A stretch of 64,000 bases of DNA from Lachnospiraceae bacterium (GTDB taxonomy: Bacteria > Bacillota > Clostridia > Lachnospirales > Lachnospiraceae): NCBI GenBank assembly GCA_017558145.1, contig JAFYWF010000100.1, positions 62,001-126,000 on the forward strand. The letters are read 5' to 3'. Positions 36,264 to 44,743 of the stretch are shown one piece after another. Positions within the stretch are counted from its first letter, which is position 1, and every line of letters starts with the position of its first letter. The notes beneath the pieces are model-generated. The model saw nothing but the letters and a program-made list of their open reading frames with translations. It was not told where the DNA came from and did no database searches. The position numbers and the translations under genes are program-made.

Positions 36264-37655
36264 CTAAAACTGAAAATAAATAAACGGATTATATGTATTA
36301 CTTGCAATAGAAGCTATACATAATGTTAGTACACATGTACAATAAATTGCCTCTACTATAGAATTATTCCACCTATCTTTTATATTTTGCGGTACTTTTT
36401 TTAATACACCTACTCCTAGTATGGCACATATTCCGACACATATAGTTTTATTATCCATATATCTTAACACAGAAATCCCTGTTATATATTTCCACGGCAT
36501 AAGCATTCTAAGTAGATATCGTATTGCCTCTAATACACTTTCTGCTCTAAAAAACACCCAACCAAAGTTAACTATTACAAGACAATAACAGCTGGCTATT
36601 ACCTTATTCTTTTTAAGTATTTTTTCCAATCCTAATCTTTCTATTACTTGAAACGCTCCATGATACAGGCCCCATAAAATATATGTAAATGCTGCACCAT
36701 GCCATAAACCGGTTAAAAGGAACACAATGCCCAGATTCATATATGTCCTTACGGTACCTTTTCGATTTCCGCCTAAAGGAATATATAAATACTCTTTAAA
36801 CCATGTTCCTAAAGAAATATGCCATCTACGCCAAAATTCAGAAATTGATTTAGACAAATATGGATAATTAAAATTTTCCGGAATAATAAAACCAAACATT
36901 TTTCCTAATCCGATTGCCATATCGGAATAGCCTGAAAAATCATAATAAATTTGGAAAGTATATGCTAAAGCAGCTATCCACGCAGCTTTACTATTTATAA
37001 TATCTGTATCAAAAGAATAAATGGTGTCCACACAAAGTCCCATAACATTTGAGATTAACACTTTTTTCCCTAATCCATATATAAATCTCTTAAACCCTAA
37101 TGTTATACCATCAAAAGTAATCTCCCTGTTTTCTAACTGCTTGTTGATTTCCTTATACTTTACAATTGGGCCGGCAATTAACTGTGGAAAAAAAGAAATA
37201 TACAAAGCCATGTTAATAAGCTTAGGAGACTCTTCTACATCACCTCTATAGACATCTATAACATAAGATATTGCTTGAAATGTAAAAAAAGAAATCCCTA
37301 TCGGAAGTTTTATTCCCGGATCTTGAATCACATCATTATTCATAACAGAATTTAATATTGATATAAAAAATCCGGCGTATTTATAATAGCCTAAGATACT
37401 TAAATCCAAAACTACGGCTAAAGCCAACATTATCTTTCTATATCTTCCTACTTGTTTTATCATTATCCTTCCTAACAACCAATTAGTGATAATGGTAAAT
37501 ATCATTAATAAGACGAGAACAGGTTCTCCCCAAGCATAAAAAAACAAGCTAGCTATAAGGAGCAATATGTTAGAAAAATTATTTTTCATTATATAATTTG
37601 CCATAAAAACTATTGGCAAAAAAAGTAGTAAAAATACCGAAGAACTAAAAACCAT
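36264..37655 (-). CDS. MBOAT O-acyltransferase (AlgI/DltB-like)
   Basis: 463 residues, about 11 membrane segments. AlgI-type signatures: LPIGISFFTFQAISYVIDVY (117-136), FPQLIAGPI, YDFSGYSDMAIGLGKMFGF, FWRRWHISLGTWFKEYLYIP (274-293) and the two MBOAT histidines in LTGLWHGAAFTYILWGLYHG (His319 and His332). It passes acetyl groups from cytosolic acetyl-CoA to the outside. Paired with the AlgJ-like gene that starts 11 bases later. Gram-positive versions serve capsule or cell-wall polysaccharide acetylation; teichoic D-alanylation is unlikely because dltA/C/D are absent. Confidence 0.92.
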   Translation of the reverse strand: MVFSSSVFLLLFLPIVFMANYIMKNNFSNILLLIASLFFYAWGEPVLVLLMIFTIITNWLLGRIMIKQVGRYRKIMLALAVVLDLSILGYYKYAGFFISILNSVMNNDVIQDPGIKLPIGISFFTFQAISYVIDVYRGDVEESPKLINMALYISFFPQLIAGPIVKYKEINKQLENREITFDGITLGFKRFIYGLGKKVLISNVMGLCVDTIYSFDTDIINSKAAWIAALAYTFQIYYDFSGYSDMAIGLGKMFGFIIPENFNYPYLSKSISEFWRRWHISLGTWFKEYLYIPLGGNRKGTVRTYMNLGIVFLLTGLWHGAAFTYILWGLYHGAFQVIERLGLEKILKKNKVIASCYCLVIVNFGWVFFRAESVLEAIRYLLRMLMPWKYITGISVLRYMDNKTICVGICAILGVGVLKKVPQNIKDRWNNSIVEAIYCTCVLTLCIASIASNTYNPFIYFQF

Positions 37656-37681
37656 GTTACTCTTACCTCATATTGTTTATG

Positions 37682-37761
37682 AATGGATTAATAATTTTTA
37701 TATTTAATACATAATCCATTATTTAAAGAAAGACAGAGCCGGCTGCAAAATTGCAACAGGC
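37682..37761 (-). terminator. Terminator-like hairpin and leader inverted repeat before MBOAT gene
   Basis: Arms at 37738-37748 and 37751-37761 form an 11-base stem (one mismatch, one wobble) with a 2-base gap as loop. On the minus strand it is followed by a loose T-rich run (TCTGTCTTTCTTT). Further into the leader, AATGGATTA (37682-37690) and TAATCCATT (37712-37720) form another 9-base inverted repeat. It lies right after the DUF6056-like gene. The minus-strand stem start resembles that of the 33800 hairpin (GG..CTG.TGCAA). Confidence 0.55.
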
Positions 37762-37790
37762 CCCATAAATACTTTCATATTTTTTATCTT

Positions 37791-39311
37791 TTATTCCTCT
37801 TTGTATATTACCGTCACTGTATGAACCCTAAACAATCCCGCTGCCGAGACATTAACAAAAGCTTCGCAATCCACGGTGAGTCCCATTCCATACATTGTGG
37901 TATAATTTGGAGTCTTATTTGCATAAATAATTACATCTTCACCACTGCAATCTTTACTGTATATCTGAGACAAAATATATTCTCGTATTTTATAATTTTC
38001 CCGTATTGCTCCATTAGAATATTCTCGTGCCACATTATATGCATAGCCGGCTTTCACACCATCTTTTATTTCTTTGCCATTGTATACTCCAAATACAACT
38101 ATTAAAATTGCAATCACAGAAACTAGTTTACGACTAAACTCAATATTTTCTCTGCACCACTGTGCCAAACAAATTACTAAAAATATAAAAGTAAGTTTTG
38201 CTACTAATTCATAAGTTGAAGATGTTCTTAAATTAGTTAAACCTCGTCCACGATATCCTAATATTGCCGGAAATGCGGTAAGAAACTGCGTTGCAAAAAC
38301 TCCTACCACTATAATAATCATTTTCAGGTGTGATACACCTTTGGATATAACTTTAACTCCAGCCATATAAGTAATTATAAACACTATTGTAAGAATCAAG
38401 AGTAAAATTGGTTTGTCAAATATGCTTACTACATAATTCTTCCAATGCACAAAAGTATCTATTATCGCATTTCCTACGGTATAAGGCATTTCCAATGAAT
38501 CTACTCTAACAAAATTTCCGGGAGCAACGACATTCCATAGTGCCCCAGCAAATGCCATAATAAAAGGAAAAACTATTAACTTATTCTCTTTTATCTCTTC
38601 ATAATCCAAGAATAACACAAGCAAGAGCATAGAACATTGAACAGCAGTTATCATCAAAGCTCCTCCACTTCCTATTAAAGCAGTAATGGCACTGATTCCT
38701 GCATATATCCATTTCTTCTGCATTTCCTTTTCATCCCTGATTTTTAGCTGTAACCATAATGTCAACAAAGAAAAAGAGAAAACCCATGTAAAGTTAACTG
38801 TTCCGGTATACCAAAACAATAATTCCATCAATTTATACGAGTCTGCCAAGCCTAAAACCGCAAAAAAGGTAAGAAATATCATACATAAGCTAAAGGTTTC
38901 ATCCTTACACAGTTTTCGAATCACCAAAGATAGAGACACTACAAAGACAATCATACATGCAATCATCATGGCATGTAATCCAGGCATTCCATATCTCATA
39001 TAAGGTCTGACAAAATGCCATATAAAATTAGCAAAATAGGTCCCCTGCGCTTCCATATAATATTTGTGAGCCTTATGAAACGCACCTAGAATTTGTCCAT
39101 ACATCTCAGCACCATCTCGCCCCCCACCTTCGAAGCTATAATCATCTTCGCACAAATAAGTATATCCTTCACTTAATACAAATGGTACCACCAACATCAA
39201 TATTCCTATGATTAAGCAGGCTTTCACTACATACTGAAGCCACTTATTTTGCACATAGTATTGTTTGATTTCATTTGCAATTTCTTTCATTCGTATTATT
39301 TGTTTTGTCAT
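37791..39311 (-). CDS. Polytopic membrane protein, DUF6056-like, GT-C-like
   Basis: 506 residues with about 11 membrane helices. The extracytoplasmic acidic motif YLCEDDYSFEGGGRDGAEMYG (Glu55-Asp56-Asp57) follows helix 1, then YMEAQGTYFANFIW, as in the DUF6056-like protein at 1.7-3.2 kb. A short extracytoplasmic C-terminus ends in FRVHTVTVIYKEE. It probably acts on a polyprenyl-linked sugar outside the membrane, but no member of this family is characterised to my knowledge. It lies ten bases upstream of nothing but the terminator-like hairpin and follows the UDP-sugar dehydrogenase gene by ten bases. Confidence 0.7.
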   Translation of the reverse strand: MTKQIIRMKEIANEIKQYYVQNKWLQYVVKACLIIGILMLVVPFVLSEGYTYLCEDDYSFEGGGRDGAEMYGQILGAFHKAHKYYMEAQGTYFANFIWHFVRPYMRYGMPGLHAMMIACMIVFVVSLSLVIRKLCKDETFSLCMIFLTFFAVLGLADSYKLMELLFWYTGTVNFTWVFSFSLLTLWLQLKIRDEKEMQKKWIYAGISAITALIGSGGALMITAVQCSMLLLVLFLDYEEIKENKLIVFPFIMAFAGALWNVVAPGNFVRVDSLEMPYTVGNAIIDTFVHWKNYVVSIFDKPILLLILTIVFIITYMAGVKVISKGVSHLKMIIIVVGVFATQFLTAFPAILGYRGRGLTNLRTSSTYELVAKLTFIFLVICLAQWCRENIEFSRKLVSVIAILIVVFGVYNGKEIKDGVKAGYAYNVAREYSNGAIRENYKIREYILSQIYSKDCSGEDVIIYANKTPNYTTMYGMGLTVDCEAFVNVSAAGLFRVHTVTVIYKEE

Positions 39312-39320
39312 AAATCCTAC

Positions 39321-40634
39321 CTACAGTCTCCAATAAGAAAATTCTTCCTCGTATTCTTTTCTATTCAACAATCCTTTAATATCAGCTAATACTTTCACTT
39401 TATTATCTTGATTAAAGAATCCACGAATATCATCCTTAGTTAACTTCAAGAATTCATCATGCGCTACCGCAATAATCACAGCATCCATATCCTTGATATC
39501 TGCCATCGTAGCGAATTCAATACCATATAACTTTAATGCTTCTTCGGCATCTGCTGTTTCATCCACGACTACCGGTTTAATACCATATTCCCCAAGTTCA
39601 TTATAAATATCGATAATCTTAGTATTTCTGGTATCCGGACAATTTTCTTTGAATGTAAATCCAAGAATCGCAACTTTCGCGTTGTTTACAGGTAAATCCG
39701 CTTTAATAATGTTTTTCACAACGCTTTCTGCTACATATTTACCCATATCGTCATTAATACGACGTCCGGATAAAATAATCTGAGAATGATAACCTAACTG
39801 TTCTGCTTTATAAGTTAAGTAGTATGGGTCAACACCAATACAATGTCCACCTACAAGTCCCGGGAAGAACTTTAAGAAGTTCCATTTTGTCCCGGCTGCT
39901 TCTAATACCGCTTTTGTATCGATACCCATTTTGTTAAAGATAATTGACAACTCATTCATAAACGCGATATTAATGTCACGCTGACTGTTTTCAATTACTT
40001 TGGCAGCTTCTGCTACTTTAATGGATTCTGCACGATGAACACCTGCTTCTACTACAAGTTCATACACTTTCGCAACTTCATCTAAAGTCTCTTCGTCCAT
40101 ACCGGAAACAATCTTTACGATAGTTTCTAATCTGTGAACTTTATCCCCCGGGTTAATTCTTTCCGGAGAATAACCAATTTTAAAATCCACACCACATTTT
40201 AATCCGGATTCTTTTTCCAAGATTGGTACACATACATCTTCCGTTACCCCCGGATATACAGTAGATTCGAATACTACGATAGAACCTTTTGCCAAGTTCT
40301 GCCCTAATAATCTACTGGCACCCTCTACCGGTGTTAAATCCGGTGTATGATCATCATTTACCGGTGTTGGTACCGCAACAATATGAAATTTTGCTTCTTT
40401 TAATTTCGCAGGATCTGCCGTAAATTCCACAGTTGTTTCTTTGATTACATCATCTCCAACTTCCCTGGTGGGATCGATACCTGATTTATATAAGTTAATC
40501 TTAGCTTCGTTTAAGTCAAAACCAACTACTTTTACTTTTTTTGCAAAAGCAACTGCAATCGGCATACCTACATATCCTAAACCTACTAAAGAAATTTTTT
40601 CTTCCCCTGCTACAATTTTTTCGTATAAGCTCAT
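39321..40634 (-). CDS. UDP-N-acetylhexosamine 6-dehydrogenase (TviB/WbpO-like)
   Basis: 437 residues. NAD-binding GLGYVG (18-23), VAVPTPV, ESTVYPGVTEDVC, YSPERINPGDK, and the catalytic Cys265 in GGHCIGVDPYYLT, then ILGFTFKENCPDTRNTK near the C-terminus. The GVDPYYLT and ENCPDTRNT wording fits the TviB/WbpO/WbpA group acting on UDP-GlcNAc or UDP-GalNAc rather than UDP-glucose dehydrogenase. It oxidises C6 to a uronic acid. With the TviC/WbpP-like epimerase at 32.7 kb it can supply GlcNAcA/GalNAcA. SD AGGAG precedes ATG. Confidence 0.9.
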   Translation of the reverse strand: MSLYEKIVAGEEKISLVGLGYVGMPIAVAFAKKVKVVGFDLNEAKINLYKSGIDPTREVGDDVIKETTVEFTADPAKLKEAKFHIVAVPTPVNDDHTPDLTPVEGASRLLGQNLAKGSIVVFESTVYPGVTEDVCVPILEKESGLKCGVDFKIGYSPERINPGDKVHRLETIVKIVSGMDEETLDEVAKVYELVVEAGVHRAESIKVAEAAKVIENSQRDINIAFMNELSIIFNKMGIDTKAVLEAAGTKWNFLKFFPGLVGGHCIGVDPYYLTYKAEQLGYHSQIILSGRRINDDMGKYVAESVVKNIIKADLPVNNAKVAILGFTFKENCPDTRNTKIIDIYNELGEYGIKPVVVDETADAEEALKLYGIEFATMADIKDMDAVIIAVAHDEFLKLTKDDIRGFFNQDNKVKVLADIKGLLNRKEYEEEFSYWRL

Positions 40635-40705
40635 ATTTTCTCCTATCTGTCATGATATCTATATCAGTACATATGAAACCATGTGTTACTTTCTCTTCAT
40701 GACTC

Positions 40706-41782
40706 TTATATCACATTATTGATTTCCTCTATATAAGATTCTACCACATCCTTGCGGTTGAATTCTTGTTCCATTTTTACTCTGGCAGCTCGTCCCATAG
40801 CTTCTCTCTTCTTTGTTGACATAGATAAGAAAAATTCTATGGTAGTCTCCAATGCTCCCGTATCTCTTGGTGCAAATAAAAGACCTGTCATATTGTCTTC
40901 TACCGCTTCCTTACATCCCGGAATATTGGTTGCCAACACCGGTCGTCCGGTAGCCGCTGCCTCCAACAACACGTTAGACATTCCTTCATGATAGGATGCA
41001 ATCACAACTGCATCCGTGCCTTTATAAAAAGATTTTACCTCTTTTTGAAATCCATGAAATCTTAAGATACCTTCCTGTTGCAACTGATTTACTTCTTCTT
41101 CATATGCTTCTTCACAGTATCCAATTATATCAAACTCAGCTCGACTTGCATACGTTTTAGCACAAGACAGATATTCTTCAATCCCTTTTTCTTTCATGAG
41201 ACGACCTACAAACAAAAATTTCGGTTTCTCATTTGCCGGATATTCTTCATAATTATATTTTTCTACATTGACACCTGAACCGTTGACTCTTTTGGCTTTC
41301 TTACCATAGATTCCATTTTCTTCAAAAATCTGTTTATTTCTGTCATTTTGAAAAAATACGCAGTCTGCTTTTTTCAATGCTTCTTTGTACATGGCAACAA
41401 CCATCTTCTTCAACATTCCGCCACGTTCAAAGGTGGTTCCAAGTCCGGTAATATTTACAATGTAAGGTACTTTTTGTAATCTGCAACACATACCACCATA
41501 AATATTTGGCTTAATAGTATAAGTCAAAACCACATCCGGTTTCACCTTTCGCAATAACTTCCAATAAGCCTTAAACAGTCCCATATCCTGCACTGGATTC
41601 ATTCCCCGACGATTGATATCTGTATGAATGATTTCACAGCCTTCTTCTCGAAGCTTATCTATCGCTACTTCATCCGGTACACTCACATACACTTGATTTG
41701 TTTTTAATAGTTCTACTACCAACTCATTACGGAAATCATATAACCCTCCGGAAGAATTGGCCAAGATTAAAACTTTTTTCAT
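40706..41782 (-). CDS. Glycosyltransferase family 4 (PglA/CapM-like)
   Basis: 358 residues, GT-B fold. VLILANSSGGLYDFRNELV at the start, YTIKPNIYGGMCCRL, NITGLGTTFE, FFQNDRNKQIF, NGSGVNVEKY and SYHEGMSNVLLEAAATGRP (E-x7-E). These features are those of PglA/CapM-type enzymes, which add the second sugar to an undecaprenyl-PP-linked acetamido-sugar. It lies three genes downstream of the PglC-like gene, which fits that order. SD GGAG six bases from ATG. Confidence 0.92.
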   Translation of the reverse strand: MKKVLILANSSGGLYDFRNELVVELLKTNQVYVSVPDEVAIDKLREEGCEIIHTDINRRGMNPVQDMGLFKAYWKLLRKVKPDVVLTYTIKPNIYGGMCCRLQKVPYIVNITGLGTTFERGGMLKKMVVAMYKEALKKADCVFFQNDRNKQIFEENGIYGKKAKRVNGSGVNVEKYNYEEYPANEKPKFLFVGRLMKEKGIEEYLSCAKTYASRAEFDIIGYCEEAYEEEVNQLQQEGILRFHGFQKEVKSFYKGTDAVVIASYHEGMSNVLLEAAATGRPVLATNIPGCKEAVEDNMTGLLFAPRDTGALETTIEFFLSMSTKKREAMGRAARVKMEQEFNRKDVVESYIEEINNVI

Positions 41783-41844
41783 ATTTTACTCCATTTTCAT
41801 GTCATTGATCTTCACCGACATAAAAATATTTTCATTTACTATTA

Positions 41845-42828
41845 TTACTCTACAATATCTTCTTCCTGAATTTCTTTAATACAAACTTCGTTGTATTTCA
41901 TCATGCAAATTCCTTGTTTGTACTGCCCTACCGTATTTGCAGTTTCTTCTCCACGAAGATTTTTGAATATTAATGCAGGTACATTCACGCCACTTTCATA
42001 AGCATGAGGATATCCACCACCAAAACGGGGATTTACTTCGGATATATAGTACTCACCATTAATCTCAAAAATATCGATATCAATGATTCCTCTAAATCCA
42101 CAGGTTTCTACAAATTTGGTAATCAAATCAAACAATCTTTCATCTTTAACAGAAACAGATTTGTCCGTTTCTCCTGCACGCATTTTTATTTTTTTCTTTA
42201 CAAACATAGTGCTTACCTTACCGGTGATCATGTCTATATACACATCCGCACCATATTCTTGACCATCCATAAATTCCTGAATCATCAAGTCATCATACAA
42301 ATCAAACAACACTTCCAACTCTTCATCGCTGGTTACTTTATTGATATGCATACTAGCGCTTCCTTTCACCGGTTTTACAAATACAGGATAAGAAATCACA
42401 CCTTTTTCTTTTTCTGCAAGGAATTCTTCTTTTTGCATATAGCATTTGCCTGTAGGAATCCCAAGTTCCAATAATTTTTGATACATTTTGTACTTATCAA
42501 AACAGATTTCTACCAAATCATAATCCGGTACAATTACAGTAGTTCCCACAGCTTGGAAATCTTCTCTATGTTTGGAAATCAAACTAAGCTCTGGGTCAAT
42601 CAAAGATAAAACTCCATTGACACTTTCTTTTTTACAAATATCTAAAATAATATTCAAATAGTCCGGATGATTGATTCTAGGTACCAAATAAAATTTATCT
42701 GCATCATATACTGCAGGCGCTAAATTGCTGCAATCTGTTGCGATAATCTTATCATTTTCTCCACATTCTTTTTTGAAGTATTGAACCACTTTATTTCTGG
42801 TTCCCGCACTTAAAATCAAAAGATTCAT
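41845..42828 (-). CDS. ATP-grasp ligase (CarB/PylC-like)
   Basis: 327 residues from ATG at 42826-42828. No strong SD is visible; a TTG eight codons upstream is the alternative. Pre-ATP-grasp domain MNLLILSAGTRNKVVQYF, ATP-binding YPVFVKPVKGSASMHINKV, and the metal-binding SEVNPRFGGGYPHAYESG near 280-297. These are hallmarks of carboxylate-amine ligases that activate a carboxylate as acyl phosphate. It sits between a PLP enzyme, the PglC-like transferase and a uronic-acid dehydrogenase, so it may join an amino acid to an amino sugar or to a uronic acid. Substrates unproven. Confidence 0.85.
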   Translation of the reverse strand: MNLLILSAGTRNKVVQYFKKECGENDKIIATDCSNLAPAVYDADKFYLVPRINHPDYLNIILDICKKESVNGVLSLIDPELSLISKHREDFQAVGTTVIVPDYDLVEICFDKYKMYQKLLELGIPTGKCYMQKEEFLAEKEKGVISYPVFVKPVKGSASMHINKVTSDEELEVLFDLYDDLMIQEFMDGQEYGADVYIDMITGKVSTMFVKKKIKMRAGETDKSVSVKDERLFDLITKFVETCGFRGIIDIDIFEINGEYYISEVNPRFGGGYPHAYESGVNVPALIFKNLRGEETANTVGQYKQGICMMKYNEVCIKEIQEEDIVE

Positions 42829-42950
42829 ATTTTCTTGTATGATATATTTCAAAAAAATATACCAATACCCCTTTCTATTACAATATATGAACTATTCTCG
42901 AATGTCTGCATTCATTCTAGCTCACTTATAAATTCGCTTACATAAGAATG

Positions 42951-43928
42951 TTACAACTGATTAAAATATAACGGAGTTCCACCTGTATGGATAAAGAGAA
43001 TCTTTTTTCCCTTAATATCATTTTCTTGTAGATACTGTGTCATACCCCAAAAAGCTTTTCCTACATAGGTCGTATCCATGGCAATTCCTTCTTCTCTTTC
43101 TACCTTAGAGATCATGTCTGTAACAGCCTCATAGTAGCATCCATAACCACCTAAGCGATAGTTATCTATAAAACAAAGCCCTTCTGTTGCTTTGTTCTTT
43201 AATGCTTCTTTCATTTCCTGGCTTACCTTCTCTTGATTTGCCAGATGTTCTATATATTCATGCACACTATCCAACACTACTTTTCCACCGGCTTCTGCTG
43301 GTCGTGCAATACTAATACCTACGATTTGTTGCTTTTTTCTTCCATGCAAAAGCTGACCTACCACAAGTCCTGCCTGAGTAGCTCCGGTACCGGAAGCATG
43401 AAAAATATAGTCAAATTCTATTCCTGCATGCTTTTCATATTCTAGTATCTCCTCATAGGCGTCCACATAGCCTTCTGTTCCCGGATTTCCATGACCACCA
43501 CCCATAATGAAATAGGGATTTCCTGCTTTTGACAATTCTTCCATTGTCTCATCAATGGTTTCCTTGACCTGATTTAAATCACAATATGTAACTTTCGCAC
43601 CCAAAGACGCCACAATTTTGGTATTTGTTGTTTCGTGACTGTTTTCCTTTGGAGAAATAATATGACAGGATATTCCCAATGCAGTTGCCAAATTTGCAAT
43701 GATTCTGCAATGATTAGAACTACTACTACCATAAGTTACCAATACATCCGGTTTTAACTCTATAATCTCCTGATAAAACTTTTGTGCTTTTCGAACTTTA
43801 TTGCCTCCAAAACTAAACGGAAGAAGGTCATCTCTTTTAATATAAAATTCATTTTCTCCGTAATTTCCGTTACATCTATAAACTGGTGTTGGAGTAAATT
43901 TTTCTTCAAAAACCGGAATTCTTTTCAC
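42951..43928 (-). CDS. PLP enzyme, D-cysteine desulfhydrase/ACC deaminase family
   Basis: 325 residues, fold-type II (tryptophan-synthase-beta-like). PLP lysine in SFGGNKVRKAQKF (Lys44), substrate loop GSSSSNHCRIIANLA, MGGGHGNPGTEGYVDAYEE, and phosphate-binding HASGTGATQAGL. Family members eliminate from or deaminate D-cysteine or 1-aminocyclopropane-1-carboxylate; some act as racemases or beta-replacing enzymes. The start is GTG with AGGA seven bases upstream. Placement between PglC-like and ATP-grasp genes suggests it prepares or changes an amino acid that ends up on the glycan; inference. Confidence 0.85.
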   Translation of the reverse strand: MKRIPVFEEKFTPTPVYRCNGNYGENEFYIKRDDLLPFSFGGNKVRKAQKFYQEIIELKPDVLVTYGSSSSNHCRIIANLATALGISCHIISPKENSHETTNTKIVASLGAKVTYCDLNQVKETIDETMEELSKAGNPYFIMGGGHGNPGTEGYVDAYEEILEYEKHAGIEFDYIFHASGTGATQAGLVVGQLLHGRKKQQIVGISIARPAEAGGKVVLDSVHEYIEHLANQEKVSQEMKEALKNKATEGLCFIDNYRLGGYGCYYEAVTDMISKVEREEGIAMDTTYVGKAFWGMTQYLQENDIKGKKILFIHTGGTPLYFNQL

Positions 43929-43941
43929 TATTTATTCCTCT

Positions 43942-44553
43942 TTACTTACTACGATATTTATCAAAATCTTCTACCGTCTGTGCCGCGCCCGATAATGTAC
44001 CGGAACGTTTAAATACTTTTCCTACTGTTTCAAACAAAATCTTAACATCCAAAGCTAAGCTACACTTCTCAACATATTCCAAATCATAAGCAAATCGCTC
44101 TTCCCAATTCAGCGCATTACGTCCATTTATCTGTGCATAGCCTGTTAACCCTGGACGCACACTGTGACGTTTTCTTTCTTCTTCTGTATAAAAAGGCAGA
44201 TATCTTACCAACAAAGGTCTGGGTCCTACGATACTCATATCCCCTTTCAAAATATTCCATAACTCCGGAAGCTCATCCAAGCTGGTAGAACGAAGCAATT
44301 TTCCAAACTTTGTCAAACGCACTTCATCCGGAAGTAAGTTCCCATTCTCATCTCTACCATCCGTCATAGTTCTAAACTTACACAAGGTAAAAATCTTCTC
44401 ATCCTTTCCCGGACGCTCCTGATGAAAAATTACCGGACTACCTAACTTAGTTCTCACAAGTATTGCCACTACCAACAATACCGGTGATAATATTATCAAT
44501 GCCATTCCTGACAACACGATATCTAACAATCTCTTAATACAATTCTTATACAT
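43942..44553 (-). CDS. Undecaprenyl-phosphate sugar-1-phosphate transferase, PglC-like
   Basis: 203 residues, the minimal monotopic phosphoglycosyltransferase size. One re-entrant N-terminal helix (about 8-33), FHQERPGKDEKIFTLCKFRTM, catalytic Asp-Glu in STSLDELPELWNILKGDM (Asp93-Glu94), IVGPRPLL and RPGLTGYAQINGRN. It starts lipid-linked glycan assembly by moving a sugar phosphate from a UDP-sugar to undecaprenyl phosphate. With the PglF- and PglE-like genes just upstream, the donor is likely a UDP-2-acetamido-4-amino-type trideoxyhexose. It is the only initiating transferase in the window. Confidence 0.93.
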   Translation of the reverse strand: MYKNCIKRLLDIVLSGMALIILSPVLLVVAILVRTKLGSPVIFHQERPGKDEKIFTLCKFRTMTDGRDENGNLLPDEVRLTKFGKLLRSTSLDELPELWNILKGDMSIVGPRPLLVRYLPFYTEEERKRHSVRPGLTGYAQINGRNALNWEERFAYDLEYVEKCSLALDVKILFETVGKVFKRSGTLSGAAQTVEDFDKYRSK

Positions 44554-44631
44554 CTATTTTCTACTCCACTTAAATCATTGTGCACTCTTTTTCATAAACA
44601 GCACTTGATTTCCGTATAGACTTTCTTCCTT

Positions 44632-44713
44632 AGCTGTCCTTTATAAATAATTACTTTGAACGATTTTTTTGCGCAGCAAAAACTAGTGAAAAGTAATTAT
44701 TTACAAAGACAGC
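44632..44713. repeat. Long imperfect inverted repeat (82 bp hairpin)
   Basis: Arms 44633-44657 and 44690-44713 pair over about 23 of 25 bases with one bulge and one mismatch. A smaller stem inside (TTTTTGC, loop GCA, GCAAAAA around 44664-44681) makes the tip. No T-run follows on either strand, so it is not a classical terminator. It sits in the 190-bp gap between the PglE-like and PglC-like genes. It could be a miniature inverted-repeat element, an mRNA-stability or processing hairpin, or a transcription boundary. Confidence 0.75.
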
Positions 44714-44743
44714 CCATGAAACTCTAACGGAAATCATCGCGTT

